A DNA stretch of 9,594 nt from Brevundimonas sp. UBA7635. GTDB lineage: Bacteria; Pseudomonadota; Alphaproteobacteria; Caulobacterales; Caulobacteraceae. A program made the translations under genes and the position numbers. The notes beneath the pieces are model-generated. The model did not search any database, was not told the DNA's origin, and was given only the letters and a program-made list of their open reading frames with translations. Shown one piece after another: positions 1 to 7,273 of the stretch. The stretch covers positions 41,654 to 51,247 of the forward strand of contig DLIT01000006.1 of the NCBI GenBank assembly GCA_002483865.1. Reading direction: 5' to 3'. Numbering within the stretch: position 1 is the first letter of the stretch; every line of letters begins with the position of its first letter.

Positions 1-1
1 C

Positions 2-253
2 CATCCCTATACCCAGGCGCTTATTTCGGCGGTGCCAATTCCTGACCCCATACGTCAGGCCGCGCGTCCACCGGTAAAGCTGACGGGCGAAATCGCCTCG
101 CCCATAGATCCTCCCTCCGGCTGCGTCTTCCATACGCGCTGCCCCAAAACAGCGCCGCCCTGTCGAGGACGCATGCCCTATCTGGAAGCGGCAATCCCGG
201 GGGAAAATCGTCTAACCGCCTGTCACTTCAGCACGATCCAGGCTGAGGGCTGA
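2..253 (+). CDS. Oligopeptide/dipeptide ABC transporter ATP-binding protein, C-terminal fragment (OppF/DppF type)
   Basis: Only the last 83 codons are present; the gene enters from the left edge already in frame, so the nucleotide-binding domain is outside the window. The visible part begins [16 protein letters not shown], the hallmark that follows the ATPase core in Opp/Dpp-type ATPases. It then has the C-terminal Cys motif CVFHTRCP followed by a further Cys, typical of the oligo_HPY extension. Such proteins power import of peptides or other small solutes through a periplasmic-binding-protein ABC importer at the inner membrane. It ends 88 bases before the monooxygenase start and lies on the same strand, so the importer may belong to the same catabolic locus and carry its substrate, but a separate promoter lies between them. 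The family call is firm; the transported solute is unknown. Confidence 0.9.
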   Translation, partial: HPYTQALISAVPIPDPIRQAARPPVKLTGEIASPIDPPSGCVFHTRCPKTAPPCRGRMPYLEAAIPGENRLTACHFSTIQAEG

Positions 254-261
254 GCCAGGCA

Positions 262-295
262 TTTCAAGGTGCCATTCCAGGATCGCGCCTTGAAA
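262..295. repeat. Inverted repeat / hairpin after the transporter gene
   Basis: TTTCAAGG (262-269) and CCTTGAAA (288-295) are perfect inverted repeats. The stem can extend to 11 pairs through one T-G wobble, leaving a loop of about 12 bases. It sits 8 bases after the transporter stop codon and has no T-tract, so it could be a weak or factor-dependent terminator. Its right arm also contains the TTGAAA that could serve as a -35 box for the next operon, so it may be regulatory instead. Confidence 0.5.
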
Positions 296-322
296 CATTG
301 TCATGTTGATATAATGACAATG
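290..322 (+). promoter_or_regulatory. Promoter with overlapping palindromic operator for the monooxygenase operon
   Basis: A perfect TATAAT (310-315) lies about 27 bases before the start codon. TTGAAA (290-295) is a possible -35 box, but the 14-base spacer is short, as is common in activated or regulated promoters. Overlaying this is a perfect 9-bp inverted repeat, CATTGTCAT (296-304) and ATGACAATG (314-322), separated by 9 bases and covering the spacer and -10 region. That placement suits a repressor operator. TATAATGACA (310-319) recurs exactly in the gntR promoter on the opposite strand. The inverted repeat is seen directly; its binding protein is inferred. Confidence 0.6.
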
Positions 323-341
323 CAATATTCAGGAGGCAGTG

Positions 342-1544
342 ATGAGTCAGTACGACAACCGCGTGATCATCATCGGCGGGGGGCCGGTAGGCCTGACCCT
401 TGCGTTTCGGTTGCATGAATTCGGCATACCGAGCCTGCTTCTAGACAAGAATGAGACCCAGCCTGAGGACCTGCGCGCTTCGACCTTCCATCCCCCCACG
501 CTTGATATGCTGGACGACTATGGTCTGGCTGCCCCCCTGCTTGAACAGGGCCTCAAGGCCCCGCAGTGGCAGATCCGAATTCACGAAACCCACGAGACCG
601 CGACCTTTGATCTGGGCGTAATCAGTGATTTCACGCGTCACCCCTTCCGTCTGCAATGCGAGCAGTTCCGTCTATGCGGCGTTCTGGCCGATCGACTGAA
701 GGACAGCCCCTACGCTGAAATCCGCATGGGGGCGGAGGTCACTGACGTCAGCCAAAATGACGATGGCGTGACGGTTAGAGGCGTCATGCCGGATGGGACC
801 GACTTCACCGAAACCGGACGTGTGCTGGCAGGCACCGACGGAGCCCACAGCACGGTCCGTCGCTCCATGGACCTCAGCTTTGAGGGCGTGACCTATCCAG
901 AGACGACCGTTCTGGCCACCACGGCCTTCGCCTTTGAAGACCATATGCCGGGTCTGGCCAACGTCAGCTATGTCTGGCGTGAAGGCGGCACCTTCAGCCT
1001 GTTGCGCCTTAGAAATAAGTGGCGCTGCAGCCTCTATCCCGAAGATGGGGAAACCATCGAGCAAGCGGCCCAGCCCCATGTGGTGGAACGAAAGCTGCAA
1101 TCCATCATCGCCCGCGACACCCCCTATGAGGTGATCGATCTGCGTCCCTATCGGGTCCATATGCGGATCGTCGACAACTATCGTCACGGCCGCTTTGTTC
1201 TGGCCGGCGATGCCGCCCATGTAAACAGCCCTTCGGGTGGTATGGGTATGAACGGGGGCGTCCACGACGCCTTTGCCCTGTCGACCGCTATCCGCGACAT
1301 TTGGCAAGGCGCTTCCTTAGAGCGCCTTGACCAATATACGCGCCAACGCCTTCCCATAGCGCGTGAGGAAATTCTGGCCCAGGCCGACAAGAATCGCGCC
1401 CGGATGCAGGAACGCTCGTGGGAGCGCCGTCGCGAGATGTTTTCAGAGCTTCAGGCTACGGCCAATGACAGGGAAAAGGCCCGTCAGCACCTGCTGAAAA
1501 GCTCGATGATCCTCGGCTTGAAACGCAGTTGGGAGATCGAATAA
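342..1544 (+). CDS. FAD-dependent aromatic monooxygenase (group A flavoprotein hydroxylase)
   Basis: A 400-residue protein of the p-hydroxybenzoate hydroxylase/MhpA-like class, which uses FAD, NAD(P)H and O2 to hydroxylate phenolic or N-heteroaromatic rings in the cytoplasm. All three family fingerprints are visible: the dinucleotide fold GGGPVG (residues 12-17), the DG motif around GTDGAH (164-169), and the second FAD motif LAGDAAH (287-293), followed by SPSGGMGMNGG. Length is normal for the family. The ATG at 342 is preferred because AGGAGG (331-336) lies 5 bases upstream; an in-frame GTG at 339 sits too close to it. It is the first gene of a coupled operon, its TAA stop overlapping the next ATG by one base. 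It resembles 3-(3-hydroxyphenyl)propionate, 6-hydroxynicotinate and salicylate hydroxylases in general form; the substrate cannot be chosen from the sequence. Confidence 0.9.
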   Translation: MSQYDNRVIIIGGGPVGLTLAFRLHEFGIPSLLLDKNETQPEDLRASTFHPPTLDMLDDYGLAAPLLEQGLKAPQWQIRIHETHETATFDLGVISDFTRHPFRLQCEQFRLCGVLADRLKDSPYAEIRMGAEVTDVSQNDDGVTVRGVMPDGTDFTETGRVLAGTDGAHSTVRRSMDLSFEGVTYPETTVLATTAFAFEDHMPGLANVSYVWREGGTFSLLRLRNKWRCSLYPEDGETIEQAAQPHVVERKLQSIIARDTPYEVIDLRPYRVHMRIVDNYRHGRFVLAGDAAHVNSPSGGMGMNGGVHDAFALSTAIRDIWQGASLERLDQYTRQRLPIAREEILAQADKNRARMQERSWERRREMFSELQATANDREKARQHLLKSSMILGLKRSWEIE

Positions 1545-2308
1545 TGCCTGCATATGGCCATCAAGGCTGGTTCGGTATCGGCAGCCCACAATCCAATCCC
1601 ACAGTCGAGCCCGAGCTGTCTATTCTAATGCCGCGTCAGACGGCCCTATATGGGACCCGGCTAACCAGCGCTGAAACCGATCCTCTGGCTCGCCTCAAAG
1701 CCTATCTGGTCAACCTTGAGACGACGCTTGAGACCTACGACAACATGGCCTTGTCGGCCTTTGCCTTTGGTTGCACAGGCTCGTCCTATCTGCTCGGGCG
1801 CGAGGCCGAACTGTCGATCACAGAAAGTGCCTCTGCCCGTTTTGACTATCCAGTCATCACGGCGGCCGACGCCATCGTCTGGGGGCTGGAACGCATCGGG
1901 GCCAAACGGATCGCCATCATTGCCCCCTATCCAGAGGCTCTTATCGATGCGGGCCGAGCCTATTTCGAAGGCCGCGGCCTTGAAGTGGTCAGGGCCGAAC
2001 GTGTGGTCACCCGCAGCACAGATACCCGCACCATCTATGAGATCTCTCCTGACGAGGCCAAGCGCTTGCTTGAGTCAGCGCCCACGGACGTGGATGCCAT
2101 CCTGATCAGTGGCACAGGCATGCCCGGTCTGGCTGCCATGGCCGCCTACGCGGAGCGCCCTGTTCTATCGTCCAACCTCTGCCTGGCCGGAAAGCTTTTG
2201 GCCGCAACCGGACAGACGAGCCTGCTGGATGGTGCTGCACCTGCAGACTGGCAAAGCCGCCTTGCCGAGGCCGTCGCGATCCCCGTCAACAAGGATCAAA
2301 ATCCATGA
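1544..2308 (+). CDS. Asp/Glu racemase superfamily enzyme, arylmalonate decarboxylase/maleate isomerase type
   Basis: A 254-residue cytoplasmic enzyme of the cofactor-free family that includes arylmalonate decarboxylase, maleate cis-trans isomerase and EutA. These use one or two Cys residues in a pseudo-symmetric pocket to decarboxylate, isomerise or racemise acids. The first catalytic loop is FGCTGSSYLLG, with Cys77 where maleate isomerases carry their first Cys. The second loop reads ILISGTGMPGL, with Gly190 where the second Cys is expected. LSSNLCLAG (208-216) matches the region after the second loop and adds Cys213. The ATG at 1544 overlaps the previous stop (TAATG) and has GGGAGA 7 bases upstream; a longer in-frame start at 1529 would lie inside the monooxygenase gene. 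Its place between a hydroxylase and an aldehyde dehydrogenase suggests work on a ring-cleavage or dicarboxylic intermediate. The family is clear, the reaction is not. Confidence 0.82.
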   Translation: MPAYGHQGWFGIGSPQSNPTVEPELSILMPRQTALYGTRLTSAETDPLARLKAYLVNLETTLETYDNMALSAFAFGCTGSSYLLGREAELSITESASARFDYPVITAADAIVWGLERIGAKRIAIIAPYPEALIDAGRAYFEGRGLEVVRAERVVTRSTDTRTIYEISPDEAKRLLESAPTDVDAILISGTGMPGLAAMAAYAERPVLSSNLCLAGKLLAATGQTSLLDGAAPADWQSRLAEAVAIPVNKDQNP

Positions 2309-3717
2309 TGCTCGACGTCATCAATCCCGCCACTGAGGCGGTGATCTGCCAGATCACTGAGGATGATGCCAAACGCGTCGATACTGTGGTTCGATTGGCG
2401 CGGGCCGCCTTTGAAGATTGGCGCGCCACCTCCATCCCTGAGCGTCAGGCGACCTTGCGCAAGGTGGCAAATGTCATCCGCGCTCATGCCGACGAACTGG
2501 CCGAGCTAGAGACACAAAACACCGGCATCCTGCTGAAGGACGCCAAGGACCGCTACCTGGTTCGCACGGCTGCCAACTTCGACTTCTTCGCTGATTATAT
2601 CGGTCAGTCCTCGGGGCAGGTGTTTGAACAGCACCCCACCTATGTGACAACGGTACGCCGCGAGGCAATTGGCGTGGCGGGGCTGATTGCGCCGTGGAAC
2701 CTGCCCCTGGCCCTGGGTTCGATGAAGATTGCTGCGGCGATTGCCTTTGGTAATGCCTGTGTCATCAAGCCTTCCGAGATCGCGCCTCTAGCGGTAATCC
2801 GACTTGTCGAGATCATTTCCGAAGTCCTGCCCAAGGGGCTGGTGGGCATCGTCAATGGACGCGGTCACATCACAGGTTCAGCCTTGGTCGATCATGACCT
2901 GGTGGACCTGATCTCCTTCACCGGCGGTACGGAAACAGGCCAGCGCATCGCCGCGGCAGCAGGGGCGAAACTCAAGCCCGTAACCATGGAACTGGGTGGC
3001 AAGTCGGCCAATATCATCTTTGACAGCGCCGATCTTGATCGCGCGCTCGATGCTGCCCTGGTGAGCATCTACGCCAATAATGGCCAACAATGCCTAGCCG
3101 GTTCGCGGATCCTGATCCACGATACCATTGCCGACCGCTTTATTGCCGCCTTTGTTGAACGGGCACGCAAGATCCGCATCGGCTCACCGCTCGACCCCCT
3201 GACCCAGCTTGGTCCCGTAGCTACGGCCGCACAGCGCGACCGGATGCTGACCTTTTTTGAGGAGGCTGTCGCTCAAGGGGCTCTACCTCTGGTCGGGGGC
3301 CAAAGGGCAGCAGGCCTGGATAGGGGTTATTTCGTCGAACCCCTGGCCGTTGAGGCCCCGTCCAATGACCTGGGTGTCTGTCAGGAAGAGATTTTTGGGC
3401 CCTTTGCCGTCTTTATAAGATTCAAGGACGCTGAAGAAGCCTTCAAGCTGGCCAATGGCACTCGTTTTGGTCTGGCTTCCTATGTCTGGACCCAAAACCT
3501 GGCCCTGGCCATGGAAGCGCAGGAGCGGCTGGAAGCAGGGGTTGTCTGGATCAATACTCCGGTCGTCCGAGAAATGCGTGCTCCCTTTGGCGGCTACAAA
3601 CAGTCTGGCATCGGGGCCCAGGGTGGTGCCGCCTGCGAAGCCTTCTACTCACGCGAGAAGACCATCACCCTTCCGCGTCGCATTGAAGGCCTGCCCATCG
3701 AACGGCTCGGCATCTAG
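2305..3717 (+). CDS. NAD(P)-dependent aldehyde dehydrogenase
   Basis: A full-length 470-residue aldehyde dehydrogenase that oxidises an aldehyde to its acid with NAD(P)+. Visible residues are Asn132 in APWNLP (oxyanion hole), Lys155 in KPSE (cofactor binding), FTGGTETG (205-212) in the Rossmann region, the general base Glu229 in MELGGKS, the nucleophile Cys263 in NNGQQCLAG, and EEIFGPF near the C-terminus. No key residue is missing. PWNLP replaces the more usual PWNFP or PWNYP. The ATG overlaps the preceding stop by four bases (ATGA), and AAGGA lies 9 bases upstream, so it is translated with the other two operon genes. It probably handles a semialdehyde formed by the operon; resemblance to 2-hydroxymuconic semialdehyde and betaine aldehyde dehydrogenases is general only. 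Confidence 0.93.
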   Translation: MMLDVINPATEAVICQITEDDAKRVDTVVRLARAAFEDWRATSIPERQATLRKVANVIRAHADELAELETQNTGILLKDAKDRYLVRTAANFDFFADYIGQSSGQVFEQHPTYVTTVRREAIGVAGLIAPWNLPLALGSMKIAAAIAFGNACVIKPSEIAPLAVIRLVEIISEVLPKGLVGIVNGRGHITGSALVDHDLVDLISFTGGTETGQRIAAAAGAKLKPVTMELGGKSANIIFDSADLDRALDAALVSIYANNGQQCLAGSRILIHDTIADRFIAAFVERARKIRIGSPLDPLTQLGPVATAAQRDRMLTFFEEAVAQGALPLVGGQRAAGLDRGYFVEPLAVEAPSNDLGVCQEEIFGPFAVFIRFKDAEEAFKLANGTRFGLASYVWTQNLALAMEAQERLEAGVVWINTPVVREMRAPFGGYKQSGIGAQGGAACEAFYSREKTITLPRRIEGLPIERLGI

Positions 3718-3741
3718 CTCGTTTCCACGCTCCAGGGCATG

Positions 3742-3777
3742 AAAAAGGCCGGCTCTTTCAAGCCGGCCTTTCTTTTT
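3742..3777. terminator. Strong intrinsic terminator, probably bidirectional
   Basis: AAAGGCCGGCT (3744-3754) and AGCCGGCCTTT (3761-3771) form a perfect 11-bp GC-rich stem with a 6-base loop. TTTTT (3773-3777) follows on the plus strand and AAAAA (3742-3746) precedes it, giving a T-run on the minus strand. It lies between the convergent aldehyde dehydrogenase and nitrilase-like genes and can end transcription from both sides. Confidence 0.93.
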
Positions 3778-3790
3778 GTCGGAATGACAA

Positions 3791-4855
3791 TCAGCCCTGC
3801 CAGTAGCTGGTCCAGCGCATCTTGTCCTTAAGATAGTTGAAGGCGTCAGCCTTGGATTCCGGCACTCGCTCCAGCCATAGATTGGGATCATGGCGCTCGC
3901 GATACTGCTCGTAGACGTGCTTGTAGAGCGAGAAGTGAACGTCAGGGATCCGGTGCGACTGACGGTATTCGGCCATGTCGATCACGGCCCGTCGCTTGGT
4001 CTCGAAGACATTTGCCTCGGCCAGAACCACACCACGCGGACCAAAGATGGAGGATCGTCCGACCCAGTTATTCTTGGGGGCCTGTTCGACGAAGTAGTTG
4101 GGATTGCTGCGCTCAACGTCGATCGAGTTGTTGACGCTGGTGACAAAGACGCCGTGGTGATAGCCAGTCAGGCGCATGTCATCCCACTCGCAACCACCCG
4201 TAGCGGTGCGCAGGATCAGCTCAGCCCCCTTCATAGCCATGCAGCGATAGAGTTCTGGCTCGAACTGGACCGAGGACAGCGAGATATTGCCGATGTCAGT
4301 GCGCTCGACCGGGATGACGCGATCCCAGCCATACATTTCGACATAGCGATCCAGCACATCATAGATGGTGGTGGTGAACTGCTCGCCGCCCGGGTACATG
4401 CCCCGCATGTTACGCTGCTTCCAGTGGCGGGCGATCAATCCCTCGGGGCCGATCAGCAACTGGGTATTCATGGTGTGGCCGGGCCAGTCATCGTCCAGCA
4501 TCTGGCAGCCCAGGGCGATATAGCAGTTATATTGCTTGGCCTTGGCGGCAATGGCGGCGACCTCAGGACCATCGGGATGGCGCGAGACCCGCAGGTATTG
4601 CTGCAGATCCCACGGAGCAAAGCCGTGCAAAGGAAACTCGTGGAAACACAAAAGGTCGCAACGACCGCCCGTCTGCTGGGCCTTGTCGATGGCGTTCAGT
4701 AGGTAGGCCAGATTTTCCTTGATCCCCGGCTCGGGATTATCGCCGTCCACTGCGCGTACCGGCGTCTGGACAATGCCGATAGCCACCTTGTCCTTACGTA
4801 GCGGAACCACCTCATAGGTGCCATCGTGACGCACCATCGGACCGATTTCAGCCAT
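3791..4855 (-). CDS. Nitrilase-fold (carbon-nitrogen hydrolase) protein with the catalytic Cys apparently replaced by Ser
   Basis: A 354-residue protein of the carbon-nitrogen hydrolase superfamily, most like aliphatic amidase AmiE in layout and length. Family members hydrolyse amides or nitriles with a Glu-Lys-Cys triad. The Glu is visible (Glu73 in FHEFPLHGF), as is the Lys (Lys146 in HWKQRN, before GMYPGGEQF). The nucleophile segment reads NISLSSVQFEPELYR; aligned by eye to the AmiE segment around ICDDGNYPEIWR, the Cys position is Ser194 (or Ser195). The downstream MKGAELILR is conserved, so the alignment is not slipping. The second Glu of AmiE, in IEGWYPGG, is Arg151 here. It may be a pseudoenzyme or a divergent hydrolase. 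The start at 4855 is chosen because GGAGG lies 5 bases upstream; an in-frame ATG at 4870 would translate through that ribosome site. It is transcribed divergently from the Rieske operon. Confidence 0.85.
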   Translation of the reverse strand: MAEIGPMVRHDGTYEVVPLRKDKVAIGIVQTPVRAVDGDNPEPGIKENLAYLLNAIDKAQQTGGRCDLLCFHEFPLHGFAPWDLQQYLRVSRHPDGPEVAAIAAKAKQYNCYIALGCQMLDDDWPGHTMNTQLLIGPEGLIARHWKQRNMRGMYPGGEQFTTTIYDVLDRYVEMYGWDRVIPVERTDIGNISLSSVQFEPELYRCMAMKGAELILRTATGGCEWDDMRLTGYHHGVFVTSVNNSIDVERSNPNYFVEQAPKNNWVGRSSIFGPRGVVLAEANVFETKRRAVIDMAEYRQSHRIPDVHFSLYKHVYEQYRERHDPNLWLERVPESKADAFNYLKDKMRWTSYWQG

Positions 4856-4885
4856 AAAGCCCTCCTTCAAAACCTAGGCAGTGTT

Positions 4886-4930
4886 ATTGCGCAAATGATA
4901 ATGATGCAATATCATCATGATAATATGATG
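4886..4930. promoter_or_regulatory. Divergent promoter/operator region between nitrilase-like and Rieske genes
   Basis: This AT-rich spacer must hold the promoters of both flanking operons. Three six-base half-sites sit exactly 12 bases apart in alternating orientation: ATGATG (4901-4906), CATCAT (4913-4918) and ATGATG (4925-4930), forming two interleaved inverted repeats with 6-base gaps. A palindrome TATCAT-C-ATGATA spans 4910-4922, and TTGCGCAA is at 4887-4894. GATAATGATG (4897-4906) resembles the TATAATGACA element of two other promoters here, and ATGCAATAT (4904-4912) also occurs at 320-328. Exact -35/-10 boxes cannot be assigned with confidence. Confidence 0.55.
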
Positions 4931-4949
4931 TTTCCGGGTGGGATGGTCT

Positions 4950-6137
4950 ATGCTGATTAATAACTGGTACGTGGCAGCCGTGTCTTCCGACATAGTTCAG
5001 GGCAAGCCATTCGGCGTCCGGATGCTGGGGTTTGATTTCGTCCTGTATCGCCGCAGCGATGGGTCGGTGGCATGTCTTTCTGACGTCTGCATTCACCGCG
5101 GCGCTTCATTGTCGCGCGGTCAATGCGTCGATGACAACGTCGCCTGCCCCTTCCATGGCTGGCAATTTACCGCCGAAGGCAAGTGCGACAAGATCCCTTC
5201 CATGGGCGACGACGCTGTAATTCCACGTCGCACCAAGATCGATTCCTATCCCACGGTCGAACAGTATGACCTGGTCTGGGTCTTCCTTGGCGATCTGCCT
5301 GAAGAACTGCGCCCCCCGGTGCCCAGCCTGCTACCCGAGTATCACCAGACAGACAGCTGGCGCACCACACGCATGGTGTTTGAGGCCAACGCCAATTGGC
5401 AGAAGTTTGAAGAAAACTCGCTGGACACAGCCCACCTGTCCTTTGTCCACTCCACCTTTGGCAACCGTATCAGCCCCAAGGCTGTCCATGCGCCTCTGGT
5501 CCGCACCGCCTATGGCACCAAGGTTCAACGTGAACGCGCGGCACCCAAGGCCTCGCAAAAATCGGGCATTCTGGGTCAGCTGTTGTCGGAAGAGCGCGAG
5601 AAGACCTCGGTCGAGTTGGAATATTCTGTGGTCGGCATATGCCACCGCATCAACCCCACTTTCCGTCCAGGCATGAGCCAGGTCACCTTCTCGGCTTCGA
5701 CCCCGATTGACCCCTACAATACCCGCCAGTTCGGCTTGCAGGCCCGCAACTATGCGATTGAGCCGGAACACGATCAGGAACGCCTCGACGGGCGCCTGAA
5801 TGCCATCACCGAAGACATCAATGTCATCAGCCACGTCCGCCCCAAGATCGGCCCGACCAGCTTCCGAGAAGAAGCCCTGGTCAAGTCAGACGAGATGGAA
5901 TCCACCTTCCGCCATATGGTGTTTCGCATGATCGAAGCAGGCTGGGAAATCGACTATGACAAGGTCAAGGCAGAGTGGGATCGCAAGATCTATGTCATCC
6001 CCAGCCCGGCCCGACGTGAAGACCCGACAGGCTGGGTCCACGCATCCGTACCGCTGACCCGTGAACGCAAGGACGATTTCTGGCTGTGTCTGGCCGAGGA
6101 AAGCGGTCAACCCATGAATGAGGGAGCTTCTTCCTGA
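4950..6137 (+). CDS. Rieske non-heme iron oxygenase, alpha subunit
   Basis: A 395-residue terminal oxygenase component. It takes electrons from a reductase partner through a [2Fe-2S] Rieske centre to a mononuclear iron that activates O2 for aromatic hydroxylation, dihydroxylation or O/N-demethylation. The Rieske ligands are Cys47-x-His49 (CIHRGA) and Cys66-x-x-His69 (CPFHGW). The iron site is NSLDTAHLSFVH (156-167), giving Asp159, His162 and His167. The opening LINNWYVAA resembles vanillate O-demethylase-type single-component oxygenases. No reductase or ferredoxin gene lies in the window, so the electron donor is elsewhere. The ATG at 4950 follows a weak GGGTGGGA about 6 bases upstream; an in-frame GTG at 4938 has no better site, and the ATG at 4943 is out of frame and stops after five codons. 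Its stop overlaps the methyltransferase ATG by one base. Substrate unknown. Confidence 0.92.
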   Translation: MLINNWYVAAVSSDIVQGKPFGVRMLGFDFVLYRRSDGSVACLSDVCIHRGASLSRGQCVDDNVACPFHGWQFTAEGKCDKIPSMGDDAVIPRRTKIDSYPTVEQYDLVWVFLGDLPEELRPPVPSLLPEYHQTDSWRTTRMVFEANANWQKFEENSLDTAHLSFVHSTFGNRISPKAVHAPLVRTAYGTKVQRERAAPKASQKSGILGQLLSEEREKTSVELEYSVVGICHRINPTFRPGMSQVTFSASTPIDPYNTRQFGLQARNYAIEPEHDQERLDGRLNAITEDINVISHVRPKIGPTSFREEALVKSDEMESTFRHMVFRMIEAGWEIDYDKVKAEWDRKIYVIPSPARREDPTGWVHASVPLTRERKDDFWLCLAEESGQPMNEGASS

Positions 6138-7273
6138 TGAGTACGCCCCGCCCCCTGCCCCACTCTATGTCGCCCATGCCTGACTTTGAGGAGCAGGCCC
6201 GGCTGGATTTTGCCATGGCCTTGAAGGGAGCCGTGCGCGGCCCCCTGCGTGAGGCGCTACCCAAGATCTATGAGCAAGAGGCCGCTCCCGCCTGGCAGGC
6301 AGAACATGGCCGTCCGCCGCAAGCATGGCGCGAGGTCAGCGAGGCCATGTCGGGCAATGACTCCTATCGTTGGTGGAGCGCGCTCAGCCGTGCCCAGCAG
6401 GAGTATTATGTCGACGTCACTTCCACCGTCTGCGAACGCCAGCACGAAGAACTGATCGAGCGTTATCGCAAGATCACAGGAGGCAAGACCCTCGGCACCC
6501 TGTCACTGGATGACAGTGTTGCGCTGCCCGCTTATCAGGGCGAGGTCGATATTCACTGTGTACCAGGCTCCTATTTCATTGAGCGGACCCAGGATGACCT
6601 GTGGTCCGGTGCGCGCAGCGATTTGGGCTCGTTTGTCTTCTCCATGGGCAAGCACGGGGCGCTGAATGACGGCAAGGGCCAGGTGGGAGCCGCCTTCATC
6701 AAGGAGCGCTTCCCTGATCTGGAGGTAAAAAGGGTTCTGGATCTGGGCTGTACGGTTGGTCTGTCCACCCTGCCCTATTGCGACGCCTTCCCGGAAGCCG
6801 AGATCCATGCGCTAGATCTGTCAGCGCCGTCACTACGCTATGGTCATGCCCGCGCAGAAGCCCTGGGCAAGGCAGTTCATTTCCAACAAGGCAATGCCGA
6901 GCGCACATCTTATGAGGCAGGGTCCTTTGATCTGGTTGTCTCTCATATCCTGCTGCACGAAACCTCGCGCATAGGGCTTGAGGCCATCCTGGCCGAATGC
7001 CATCGCCTACTGCGTCCCGGCGGAGTCATGCTGCATATCGAAGTGCCCGTGCGACGCACCGATGCCTTTGACCAGTTCCTCACCAACTGGGACGCCACCC
7101 ACAACAATGAGCCCTTCTGGTCGACCCTGGCCGAAATGGACCTGATCGCCCCTGCTGTGCGTGCGGGCTTTGAGGCCAGCGAGGTCTTTGAGGTCATGAC
7201 CTCGACCCAGAGCGGTGCCCTGCTGGGCGGCTGGCTCGCCTATGGGGCTCGCAAAGCTGGAGCTGCCCAATGA
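6137..7273 (+). CDS. Class I SAM-dependent methyltransferase with long N-terminal extension
   Basis: A 378-residue protein. Residues about 195-310 form a class I S-adenosylmethionine methyltransferase core: motif I VLDLGCTVG (200-208), the acidic end of strand 2 at Asp227 in ALDLS, FDLVVSH (264-270), and LLRPGG (291-296) before the next strand. Motif I has the variant GCTVG in place of GCGxG. The first 190 residues are mostly predicted-helical and polar, with aromatic-rich YRWW (77-80) and EYY (89-91); I do not recognise the domain, which may bind substrate or mediate dimerisation. The gene starts inside the Rieske stop codon (TGATG) with GAGGGAG 10 bases upstream, and its own stop overlaps the next gene by four bases. 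Co-translation suggests it methylates a substrate or product of the Rieske enzyme, at O, N or C; the acceptor cannot be told. Confidence 0.85.
   Translation: MSTPRPLPHSMSPMPDFEEQARLDFAMALKGAVRGPLREALPKIYEQEAAPAWQAEHGRPPQAWREVSEAMSGNDSYRWWSALSRAQQEYYVDVTSTVCERQHEELIERYRKITGGKTLGTLSLDDSVALPAYQGEVDIHCVPGSYFIERTQDDLWSGARSDLGSFVFSMGKHGALNDGKGQVGAAFIKERFPDLEVKRVLDLGCTVGLSTLPYCDAFPEAEIHALDLSAPSLRYGHARAEALGKAVHFQQGNAERTSYEAGSFDLVVSHILLHETSRIGLEAILAECHRLLRPGGVMLHIEVPVRRTDAFDQFLTNWDATHNNEPFWSTLAEMDLIAPAVRAGFEASEVFEVMTSTQSGALLGGWLAYGARKAGAAQ

Noticed and set aside
32..253. A stand-alone 73-residue small gene starting at 32
   Set aside because: The frame is open to the left edge and upstream residues HPYTQAL continue the transporter ATPase, so it is a truncated larger gene.
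672..1307. A 211-codon minus-strand open frame inside the monooxygenase gene
   Set aside because: It is antisense to conserved FAD-binding motifs and has no start signal or family resemblance of its own.
3784..3791. ATGACAAT next to the nitrilase-like stop codon, matching part of the 314-322 operator arm
   Set aside because: It lacks an inverted partner and lies at a gene end beside a terminator, so it is probably chance.
3890..4702. A 270-codon plus-strand open frame opposite the nitrilase-like gene
   Set aside because: It is a frame shadow: it lies wholly inside a well-supported gene on the other strand, has no ribosome site and shows no recognisable motif.
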